From: a bacterium
Lineage (GTDB): Bacteria; Armatimonadota; HRBIN16
Assembly (NCBI GenBank): GCA_025057335.1
Contig: JANWXG010000186.1
Location: forward strand, 1 to 5,264
DNA: 5,264 bases
Reading direction: 5' to 3'
Shown here: piece by piece, positions 1 through 4,657 of the stretch
Layout of the letters: the number at the start of each line of letters is the position of its first letter
How positions within the stretch are numbered: the stretch's first letter is position 1
Notes under the pieces: model-generated
Told to the model about the DNA's origin: nothing
The model's database searches: none
The model's input: the letters and a program-made list of their open reading frames with translations, nothing else
Program-made: the position numbers and the translations under genes

Positions 1-620
1 AAGAAGGGGTCGTTGTTTGCCAGCAAACGCGGGAACAGGTTCCTGCTGAAGTCGTAAGGCTGGTCATCGGGCACCAGACGCAACGCATACGGCTCCAGCA
101 CATAGATACCAGTGTTCACTGTGTTGGTGAACACCTCGTTGAGAGAAGGCTTCTCCAGGAATTGGCGCACTCTGCCGTCGCTGTCTGTCTCCACAATGCC
201 GAACGGGGTCGGGTCTTCTACCGAGTACAGCAGCATGGTGGCGACGGCGCCCTTGCGCCGATGGAAGGCAACCGCTTCACTCAGGTCGAAATCGGTTACC
301 GCGTCTCCCGAGATGACCAGGAAGGTATCGTGCAGCAGGCTGGCAAACCGCCGCACGCCCCCTGCCGTGCCCATCGGCTCATCCTCAATGGAGTAGTGGA
401 TGCGCATTCCCCAACGACTGCCGCCGCCGAAGTAGTCGATAATCTCCCGCGCCCGATACGACAACGTCACAAACACCTGCTGAATACCATGCTTCCGTAA
501 CAACCGCAGCGCATGTTCCATCACCGGGCGGTCGAACAGCGGCACCATCGGTTTGGGAGTGTGCGCAGTCAGCGGGCGCAGGCGAGTACCCTGCCCTCCC
601 GCAAGGATTACTGCTTGCAT
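1..620 (-). CDS. Mannose-1-phosphate guanylyltransferase-like nucleotidyltransferase (3' end outside window)
   Basis: This is the N-terminal part (206 codons) of a cytoplasmic NTP_transferase family enzyme that joins a sugar 1-phosphate to a nucleotide, giving an NDP-sugar such as GDP-mannose. Seen directly: MQAVILAGGQGTRLRPLT at residues 1-18 is the nucleotide-binding signature, followed by KPM (23-25). MGTAGG lies at 83-88, the metal/phosphate-site strand ISGDAVTD at 103-110, FLEKPS at 154-159 and NTGIYVLEP at 169-177. The ISGDAxTD and DFSRNLFP (190-197) wording is closest, from memory, to mannose-1-phosphate guanylyltransferases, including long proteins that continue into a left-handed beta-helix and a phosphomannomutase domain. 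Glucose-1-phosphate thymidylyl- or adenylyltransferase is the main alternative. The ATG start is supported by a strong Shine-Dalgarno sequence five bases upstream. The frame runs open off the left edge, so total length and any fusion cannot be seen. Family is secure; substrate is inferred. Confidence 0.9.
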   Translation of the reverse strand, partial: MQAVILAGGQGTRLRPLTAHTPKPMVPLFDRPVMEHALRLLRKHGIQQVFVTLSYRAREIIDYFGGGSRWGMRIHYSIEDEPMGTAGGVRRFASLLHDTFLVISGDAVTDFDLSEAVAFHRRKGAVATMLLYSVEDPTPFGIVETDSDGRVRQFLEKPSLNEVFTNTVNTGIYVLEPYALRLVPDDQPYDFSRNLFPRLLANNDPF

Positions 621-625
621 CGTGA

Positions 626-634
626 CTCTCCTCC
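626..634 (-). promoter_or_regulatory. Strong ribosome binding site of the nucleotidyltransferase
   Basis: The minus strand reads GGAGGAGAG, ending five bases before the ATG at 620-618. It is a near-ideal anti-16S match and fixes the start of the gene. Confidence 0.8.
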
Positions 635-646
635 GTGATAGTATCT

Positions 647-662
647 CCTGCTCCGTAGCAGG
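647..662 (-). promoter_or_regulatory. Hairpin in the 5' leader of the nucleotidyltransferase gene
   Basis: On the transcript the sequence CCTGCT-ACGG-AGCAGG forms a perfect six-base-pair stem with a four-base loop. It ends 12 bases before the ribosome binding site and lies downstream of the proposed promoter at 688-715, so it would be in the mRNA leader. No U-run follows, so it is not an ordinary terminator. It may protect the 5' end or affect translation; the role is unproven. Confidence 0.45.
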
Positions 663-687
663 GCATGTGATAAGCGAACCATCAGGC

Positions 688-715
688 ATTATCGGCATCT
701 GTTAAGAAATCTTAA
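688..715 (-). promoter_or_regulatory. Putative sigma-70 type promoter for the nucleotidyltransferase
   Basis: Read on the minus strand there is a -35-like TTAAGA (715-710, four of six consensus matches), a 16-base spacer and a -10-like GATAAT (693-688, five of six matches). Transcription would start near 680 and give a leader of about 60 bases that carries the hairpin at 647-662. The local sequence is clearly more AT-rich than the flanking genes. This would let the nucleotidyltransferase be expressed separately from the CBS-DUF1385 gene upstream. Confidence 0.4.
702..715. promoter_or_regulatory. Palindrome TTAAGA-AA-TCTTAA over the -35 box, possible operator
   Basis: A perfect inverted repeat with six-base arms and a two-base centre covers the proposed -35 box. 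On the minus strand it can also be read as a direct repeat, CTTAA-N5-CTTAA, with a ten-base (one helical turn) period. That spacing is typical of OmpR/PhoB-family response-regulator sites. Its position would suit control of the promoter. The identity of any regulator is unknown. Confidence 0.35.
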
Positions 716-726
716 GGGGATTCTGA

Positions 727-744
727 GGTTCTGTACGAAGAACC
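727..744. repeat. Inverted repeat GGTTCT-N6-AGAACC
   Basis: Perfect six-base arms flank a six-base centre, 11 bases upstream (minus sense) of the proposed -35 box. It could be a second operator or an RNA hairpin at the end of the CBS-DUF1385 transcript. No U-run follows it in the minus direction, which argues against an intrinsic terminator. Confidence 0.4.
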
Positions 745-776
745 AGTCGAAAAAGATGCTTCAGCGGTGTGCATGA

Positions 777-792
777 TGTCCTGCGAAGGACA
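777..792 (-). terminator. Hairpin just after the CBS-DUF1385 gene, possible weak terminator
   Basis: About 20 bases past the TAG stop, the transcript can fold TGTCCT-TCGC-AGGACA, a perfect six-base-pair stem with a four-base loop. A short T5 run occurs about 20 bases further on (755-751) but not directly after the stem, so intrinsic termination would be weak. It may instead stabilise the 3' end of the message. Confidence 0.3.
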
Positions 793-812
793 AAACGGCG
801 AAGCGGCGCAGG

Positions 813-1967
813 CTACCAGAGGCTGAATCCCAGCACATGTAGCACTGCCCACACCGTGAGCATCCCCGCTGCAATCTGCAGGATGCCCATGTTCCAGATT
901 CTCTCGCGCAGGGAGAGGGGACGGTAGCCCTGCATCTGGTAGCGGTGTAGCAGCTGTTTGCCTACTTCGATCCCGTTGCGCAGCTGCTTTTCGCTGGGGG
1001 GGCGTGTTGTAAACAACGCCTGCAGCAGGTTGCCTACAGGGCGCCACACGAGGATCGTGGTCACCAGCGCAAGCAGGAGCGTCAGGTCCTGATACACGCC
1101 CGTGTTCACGTTCGCCAGGGTGAGAAAAACCAGTGCGCCAGCCGCCAGGTTGGTGCCGCAGCGGGGGTGCACGCGGGGCATCCGTCGCACGAACTGCGGC
1201 TCCAGCGGCTCGCCCTGCTCGATAGCGTGTACTGTCATGTGTTCTGCTGCATGGATACCCGCAATCGGCGACAGACGGACGAAGAGCAAGAACAGCACAA
1301 TCGGCATCGCGCGCAACGCCATGCCCACCCAGTCCAGCCAGTATAGCAGTGAAGACGGAGGAGAGAGCAACAGCGCATACAACGGCAGACCTGTCTGCTG
1401 CTGTACCCAGCGTGAACCCGAGTATACCAGCACTATCGCCGCCAGATTCAGGGTCATCAGCAGTACGCCCGTGAGGAACAAGCCGAGGTCGCCTGCGCCA
1501 GCGCGTACGCCACCCCCCGTCAGGTAAACTCCCAGCGGTGTCGCCATCCCCCCGATGAGCGGCGGGCGTACCGTATTACACGTCAGCGCCAGCACGTCCG
1601 ACCGTAGCACCATGCCCAGATAGTCGCCGTCCTGCGAGACGACAGGGAGAGCGGAAAAGCCATACTGCTGCATAATTTGTAAAGCGTGCGTGGTGGGAGT
1701 GAAAGGCAGGACAGATGCCACCTCACGCGTTATCGCCGCGCTCACGGGAAGACACTGCTGCTGATGCGGGTCACCCTGCTGCATCACGCGCGCGATGTCC
1801 GACTCGGCAACCACGCCAACGAGCTTGCCATCCTGCAGGACGGGTAACGTGCTGGTGCGTGATGCTCGCGCCAGAGCAATCGCCCTCGCTAGAGAGTCTT
1901 CTGGCGACAGCACGGGCACGCTGGTCATGTATCGCTCCACGGGCAGGTTCCAGAGCGTCATCGGCAT
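813..1967 (-). CDS. CBS-domain pair fused to a YqhQ-like DUF1385 membrane protein
   Basis: The 384-residue protein has two parts. Residues about 8-62 and 76-130 form a tandem CBS pair (TSTLPVLQDGKLVGVVAESDI, then FSALPVVSQDGDYLGMVLRSDV); such pairs usually bind adenine nucleotides and act as regulatory sensors. From about residue 137 a DUF1385/YqhQ-type membrane domain follows. It has an IGGMATPLG stretch (family form IGGQAVIEG), membrane segments near 161-183 and 212-232, the HAAEH motif at 239-243 and HPRCGT at 267-272. Further segments lie near 273-290, 295-309 and 358-381. The HxxEH and HPRCGT residues are the family's suspected metal ligands, but no reaction is established for DUF1385 proteins. 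The MMRG element usual near the domain start appears changed to YLTGG. ATG 1967 was chosen because AGGTGG lies five bases upstream. GTG 1976 overlaps that site, and ATG 1961 is also possible. Domains are well supported; function is unknown. Confidence 0.85.
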   Translation of the reverse strand: MPMTLWNLPVERYMTSVPVLSPEDSLARAIALARASRTSTLPVLQDGKLVGVVAESDIARVMQQGDPHQQQCLPVSAAITREVASVLPFTPTTHALQIMQQYGFSALPVVSQDGDYLGMVLRSDVLALTCNTVRPPLIGGMATPLGVYLTGGGVRAGAGDLGLFLTGVLLMTLNLAAIVLVYSGSRWVQQQTGLPLYALLLSPPSSLLYWLDWVGMALRAMPIVLFLLFVRLSPIAGIHAAEHMTVHAIEQGEPLEPQFVRRMPRVHPRCGTNLAAGALVFLTLANVNTGVYQDLTLLLALVTTILVWRPVGNLLQALFTTRPPSEKQLRNGIEVGKQLLHRYQMQGYRPLSLRERIWNMGILQIAAGMLTVWAVLHVLGFSLW

Positions 1968-1972
1968 CAACC

Positions 1973-1978
1973 CCACCT
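1973..1978 (-). promoter_or_regulatory. Ribosome binding site that decides the CBS-DUF1385 start
   Basis: The minus strand reads AGGTGG five bases before ATG 1967. The upstream in-frame GTG at 1976-1974 lies inside this element, so it is unlikely to be the start. The second ATG at 1961 would have an 11-base spacing and is less favoured. Confidence 0.5.
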
Positions 1979-2014
1979 AAAAGCATACCCCAAAACCGAA
2001 GGGCAAAGATACAG

Positions 2015-2068
2015 GTGAGAACAGCCTGTGAGGGCAGTTGGCTTCCTCCCTTTCTCACAGCCGAAAGG
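2015..2068 (-). promoter_or_regulatory. Leader with three mutually exclusive stems before CBS-DUF1385
   Basis: On the minus-strand transcript three perfect stems compete for one segment. Stem A pairs CCTTTC (2068-2063) with GAAAGG (2054-2049) across an eight-base loop. Stem B pairs CTGTGAG (2060-2054) with CTCACAG (2032-2026). Stem C pairs GTGAGAA (2058-2052) with TTCTCAC (2021-2015). Only one of the three can form fully at a time. The layout resembles attenuators and riboswitch-like leaders, and it ends about 48 bases before the start codon. I do not recognise a known riboswitch class, and chance pairing in a short region remains possible. Confidence 0.35.
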
Positions 2069-2088
2069 ATACTGGCGACACGACGTGT

Positions 2089-3978
2089 TCAGGGCGAAAG
2101 GATGAACAGGATCCAGCGAGGCTGCTCCAGCCTCTCCACCACGCGCGCAGGCGAGACTTCTGGCACGGGATAGAAGCCTCCAGTCACCGGGTCGTACGGG
2201 GCGCGTCGGCGCGCTTTCCATGCCTGCGCCAGCTGCTGCATCTGCCTGCGCTCTGTGACGAAGTACGACTGGAACACGAACTGCGCTGCCTGGTTGTAAT
2301 GGTCTACCCAGCCTCGCAACCTCTCACCATCAGGTGGTCCACCCACGTTGGGTGTCAGTAGAACAAACACAGGTTCCACCTTCTCCAGCACCTGGCGAGT
2401 GGCAGCCATATTCGCTACCTGCTGGTTCACAGTGAGCTTGTTCTGTCCCTGTCCCAGCTCCACAGGTACTTGCACCAGCGGAGTCTCCGGGAGCCACACC
2501 CAAATGTGATGGGTATACCACGCCGCCCGCCAGGGCACATCGCTAATGCCGACAGCAGGCATCGGAAACTGATTGGTGCCGCGCTGCTTCAGCTCGGATA
2601 CCACCCGGTCTAGTCGTTGCGAAAGCACATTGAACGCTACCAGCTCCTCGCGCACCTCTTTGGGCTCGCGGAACACGAACGACAGCAGCAGAGGCACCAG
2701 TAGCACCAGAGCTACCCCAGAGATAGCCCACCGCCACGCGCGCACCGCGTTCTCTGACAACGCTTGCAGCAAGTCCTCCAGACTGCCTATCGCCAGGATG
2801 CTGAAGACGAAGGCGAAGCAGTAGAGCGCCAGCACGTTGGCGCCAGGCACTCCGAAGGAACATCCCACCAGCACCAGCGCCGCCGTCCACCACACCATGT
2901 TGCGCCACAACGCCAGCGAACGCCGACGCAAGGGCAGAAACAGCCCCGCAAACGCCAGCGCCATCGGTATCGGATGGGGAAACGTCAACAGCGTGCCGAT
3001 GCCGTTGCGCATGTTGCGCGTCCACTTGCCCACAATCTGCTGAGCGTTCTCCAAAAACAGCGACGTCACGCTCGGGGGACGCTTGCCCTCTTCATATGAG
3101 CGATACAGGGAGTAGCCGGGGTAGGGCTTTGTCGCCATCGCCACCTCGTACACGCGCAGGTTGAAAAACGGGTTGCCGAACAGGCGCGCATTGCGCACCC
3201 AGTAGGGCAGGCTGATGAGCACGAAGCCGAGAAGAAACAGGGCAACATGTCTGGCGCGTCGCTCGGGGTTGGTTACCAGCAGGTATACCGTCGCCGGGAG
3301 GAGCAGCAGCCACAGCGAAATCTGCGTGAGATAGGCAAGCCCAGCAACGACGCCTGCCCAGAAGCTGCGGCGCGGGCGTCGCTCCGACCATGCCTCTACG
3401 ACCTGTCCCGTATCGGCGTCGGTCTCCTCGTAGCTGGGGCGATACAGCAGATAGCAGGCTGCCAGCAGCAGGAACCCCGCCATCGCCGCAGGCAGTCCAG
3501 AGGTTGCCAGCGCGGCAAGCGATACCTCTGCAAACAGTAGTAGCGCCGCCGCCCAGAAACCGACGCGCGCACTGAACAGCCGACTCCCCACAAAATAGAC
3601 CAGTATCAGGCTCAACACAAACCAGAGGATCGACCCCAGGATGAGCGTGCTGTCCTGCGTGCCGCGAAAACCGATAAGCAGGGCGAGGAAGAAGGGATAA
3701 AGCGGACCGTGCTCCAGGTCATATGCCTTGCGTACATCTTTCCAGAAATATAGACCGAACGGTACGATATTGTTTGTGACGAAACCGCGTCCCTTCGACA
3801 TGTTGTAGGCGATTTGACCGTAGTCCATCGCCTCGTCGGTCGGACCTGTCACGCGCACGCGGTAGAATAAGCCGATAACCAGTAAGGTTATCCCTAGCGA
3901 AACCAGCCAGATGACCGCTAGCTTCACCACGCCAGTCACTCTGGCTTCGGCAGTGCTGCGAGGCGCATCTACTACCAT
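2089..3978 (-). CDS. GT-C fold membrane glycosyltransferase, GT39/ArnT-like
   Basis: This 629-residue polytopic membrane protein looks like a GT-C glycosyltransferase, a family that moves a sugar from a polyprenyl-phosphate donor to an acceptor on the outer face of the cytoplasmic membrane. Seen directly: a first membrane span at about 17-38 is followed by the loop TDEAMDYGQIAYNM (47-60), where acidic residues 48 and 49 match the catalytic Asp/Glu position after TM1. Then come the EHGPLYPFFLALL motif (89-101), spans near 110-130, 136-152, 157-178, 205-233 and 243-259, and LPYWVRNARLFGNP (257-270), a typical PMT/ArnT-like re-entry motif. More spans lie near 336-350, 362-398 and 417-435. Residues 436-629 form a probable extracytoplasmic domain containing ISDVPWRAAWYTHH (478-491). 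The substrate cannot be read from sequence; protein or cell-surface glycan modification is plausible. The ATG at 3978 follows a purine-rich site. The gene is complete, ends 121 bases before the next gene, and reads without frameshift. Confidence 0.8.
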   Translation of the reverse strand: MVVDAPRSTAEARVTGVVKLAVIWLVSLGITLLVIGLFYRVRVTGPTDEAMDYGQIAYNMSKGRGFVTNNIVPFGLYFWKDVRKAYDLEHGPLYPFFLALLIGFRGTQDSTLILGSILWFVLSLILVYFVGSRLFSARVGFWAAALLLFAEVSLAALATSGLPAAMAGFLLLAACYLLYRPSYEETDADTGQVVEAWSERRPRRSFWAGVVAGLAYLTQISLWLLLLPATVYLLVTNPERRARHVALFLLGFVLISLPYWVRNARLFGNPFFNLRVYEVAMATKPYPGYSLYRSYEEGKRPPSVTSLFLENAQQIVGKWTRNMRNGIGTLLTFPHPIPMALAFAGLFLPLRRRSLALWRNMVWWTAALVLVGCSFGVPGANVLALYCFAFVFSILAIGSLEDLLQALSENAVRAWRWAISGVALVLLVPLLLSFVFREPKEVREELVAFNVLSQRLDRVVSELKQRGTNQFPMPAVGISDVPWRAAWYTHHIWVWLPETPLVQVPVELGQGQNKLTVNQQVANMAATRQVLEKVEPVFVLLTPNVGGPPDGERLRGWVDHYNQAAQFVFQSYFVTERRQMQQLAQAWKARRRAPYDPVTGGFYPVPEVSPARVVERLEQPRWILFILSP

Positions 3979-3988
3979 CCGTGTACGG

Positions 3989-3996
3989 CTCCCCCC
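3989..3996 (-). promoter_or_regulatory. Ribosome binding site of the GT-C glycosyltransferase
   Basis: The minus strand reads GGGGGGAG, ten bases upstream of ATG 3978. It is purine-rich but not a canonical GGAGG, so support is moderate. Confidence 0.45.
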
Positions 3997-3998
3997 TG

Positions 3999-4013
3999 CT
4001 TGCTGACTTGCTG
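3999..4013. repeat. Tandem CTTGCTG repeat in the glycosyltransferase leader
   Basis: CTTGCTG occurs twice with a one-base spacer, giving an eight-base period. The array lies two bases upstream (minus sense) of the ribosome binding site, so copy-number slippage could change the leader slightly. It is only two copies and may be chance. Confidence 0.3.
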
Positions 4014-4038
4014 TTCGTAGTTGATTCTTGTCATGAGG

Positions 4039-4058
4039 AGAGGAATCCTCTAGAGAGG
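4039..4058 (-). promoter_or_regulatory. Overlapping alternative palindromes in the glycosyltransferase leader
   Basis: AGAGGA-A-TCCTCT (4039-4051) and CCTCT-AG-AGAGG (4047-4058) share the CCTCT segment, so only one can form at a time. The loops are very short (one and two bases), so as RNA hairpins the inner pairs would open. They may act at the DNA level as binding sites. They lie about 60-80 bases upstream of the GT-C start codon. Confidence 0.3.
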
Positions 4059-4089
4059 CTTTTCTACAAATCTTCCAGTCAATATCACC

Positions 4090-4155
4090 AGGCGGAGGAA
4101 GCAGAGCATCACTCTCCCCCTACCTGCGCCAACTCCGAAACGGAGCGTTCCGCCT
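4090..4155. repeat. Nested inverted repeats AGGCGGA...TCCGCCT enclosing CTCCG-AAA-CGGAG
   Basis: AGGCGGA at 4090-4096 is the exact reverse complement of TCCGCCT at 4149-4155. Inside this pair, CTCCG-AAA-CGGAG (4133-4145) forms a compact five-base-pair hairpin with a three-base loop. The arrangement is a stem enclosing a smaller stem, as in structured RNAs and repeat elements. It is adjacent to the longer structure at 4208-4286. Confidence 0.4.
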
Positions 4156-4207
4156 CGCGCTGTGTCCAGTAACGAATTTGCGATGTCTTCTCGGATGCCC
4201 ACCATAC

Positions 4208-4286
4208 CTGCCTGCGCAGGTTTGCCAAATCCGCGCAGGCGGAGCTTTTCCCTTCATTGCCCCCGATTTCAATCGGGGAGAAAGCT
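4208..4286. repeat. Two back-to-back stem-loops, possible dispersed repeat or structured RNA
   Basis: The first stem pairs GCCTGCGC (4210-4217) with GCGCAGGC (4233-4240) and extends to 4208/4242 with one G-T wobble; its loop can pair further (GG-TTT with AAA-T-CC). The second begins on the next base: AGCTTT (4243-4248) pairs with AAAGCT (4281-4286) and encloses CCCCGAT-TTCA-ATCGGGG (4261-4278). Stems of eight, six and seven perfect base pairs packed into 79 bases are unlikely to be chance. No T-run directly follows either side, so a plain terminator is a poor fit. Candidates are a REP-like palindromic repeat, a MITE remnant, or a structured leader RNA; I do not recognise a named family. Confidence 0.5.
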
Positions 4287-4428
4287 GCACGCGACGCCTA
4301 CCTCTGCTGAGCAAGCTATGCGACGAGACAGCCTATCCTCTAAACGTCACCATGACCCTGCGCGCTTGAGCCAGCTCTTGCAACTCCATCAGGTAGTACC
4401 TTAAAATAGAAACACCTTCGGGAAGAGG

Positions 4429-4527
4429 AGCGCAGGCTTGCTCCCGTGCGCTGTCGCAAACGAGGGCCACTGCCCCTCGTGCAATACGTGAGTACTCCCC
4501 CGCTCCCTCTGGAAGGAGAAAAGGGAG
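4429..4527. repeat. Cluster of three hairpins upstream of the DUF6785-like gene
   Basis: Three successive perfect inverted repeats occur in about 100 bases. AGCGCA (4429-4434) pairs with TGCGCT (4447-4452). ACGAGGG (4460-4466) pairs with CCCTCGT (4474-4480) across a seven-base loop. CTCCCT (4503-4508) pairs with AGGGAG (4522-4527). The last unit resembles the CTCCCT...AGGGAG palindromes that are repeated between genes in many GC-rich genomes. The cluster lies before the proposed promoter at 4543-4571, so it is more likely DNA-level or repeat sequence than leader RNA for that gene. Confidence 0.4.
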
Positions 4528-4542
4528 AGCAAGGGCTGCTTG

Positions 4543-4571
4543 TTGCCGAAGTGTGACCAACTTTTTGTATT
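4543..4571 (+). promoter_or_regulatory. Weak promoter-like sequence for the DUF6785-like gene
   Basis: TTGCCG (4543-4548, four of six matches) is followed after 17 bases by TGTATT (4566-4571, four of six matches), next to a T5 run and in the most AT-rich stretch before the gene. Transcription would start near 4578 and give a leader of about 80 bases. Matches are modest, and other sigma factors cannot be excluded. Confidence 0.25.
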
Positions 4572-4589
4572 TCAATCGCCCGCGTCATG

Positions 4590-4629
4590 GAACACTGCGC
4601 AGGGATTGTGTTCTCGACCGAACATCGGT
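4590..4629 (+). promoter_or_regulatory. Two leader hairpins or operator upstream of the DUF6785-like gene
   Basis: GAACAC (4590-4595) and GTGTTC (4608-4613) are perfect inverted arms around a 12-base centre, and ACCGA-ACA-TCGGT (4617-4629) follows three bases later. Both lie between the proposed promoter and the ribosome binding site. The first could equally be a dimeric repressor site just downstream of the transcription start. Confidence 0.35.
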
Positions 4630-4643
4630 ATCTCGCGGGCTCC

Positions 4644-4649
4644 AAGGAG
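4644..4649 (+). promoter_or_regulatory. Ribosome binding site of the DUF6785-like gene
   Basis: AAGGAG lies eight bases before ATG 4658 and supports that start over the in-frame TTG at 4652, which sits too close to it. Confidence 0.75.
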
Positions 4650-4657
4650 TGTTGGCG

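Larger units (their letters stand above)
3979..4657. other. Divergent intergenic region of 679 bases, rich in inverted repeats
   Basis: This gap separates the start of the GT-C glycosyltransferase (minus) from the start of the DUF6785-like gene (plus), so it must hold both 5' leaders and their control sites. It contains at least ten perfect inverted repeats with arms of five to eight bases, detailed in separate entries. Two minus-strand open frames, 4297-4109 (no start codon) and 4575-4333 (TTG start, 80 codons), have no ribosome binding site and no family I recognise. I therefore do not call genes here. A nine-base direct repeat CAGGCGGAG occurs at 4089-4097 and 4236-4244. I see no tRNA, known riboswitch or transposase fragment. 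Confidence 0.6.

Noticed and set aside
112..500. Two overlapping plus-strand frames near the left edge
   Set aside because: Both are antisense to the nucleotidyltransferase, whose signature motifs run through this stretch on the minus strand.
385..666. Minus-strand 93-codon frame overlapping the nucleotidyltransferase start
   Set aside because: It is a shifted frame of the same gene. The real frame begins at 620 with GGxGTRLxPLT, and the shifted product is Cys/Gly/Ala-rich with no motif.
1102..1527. Plus-strand open frame of 141 codons
   Set aside because: It is antisense to the DUF1385 domain, whose HAAEH and HPRCGT motifs confirm the minus strand as coding.
2078..2088. Palindrome ACACG-A-CGTGT right after the glycosyltransferase stop
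   Set aside because: A one-base centre cannot form an RNA loop and no T-run follows, so it is not a terminator. Eleven bases are too few to claim an operator.
2543..3025. Minus-strand 160-codon frame inside the glycosyltransferase
   Set aside because: It is a shifted frame of the 629-residue gene with low-complexity Ala/Gly/Arg/Val content; the main frame is continuous and has GT-C motifs.
3979..4657. Search for tRNA, known riboswitch, CRISPR repeats or transposon ends
   Set aside because: No T-arm GGTTCGAATCC-like sequence or cloverleaf, no regularly spaced identical repeats with spacers, and no transposase fragment or target-site duplication was seen.
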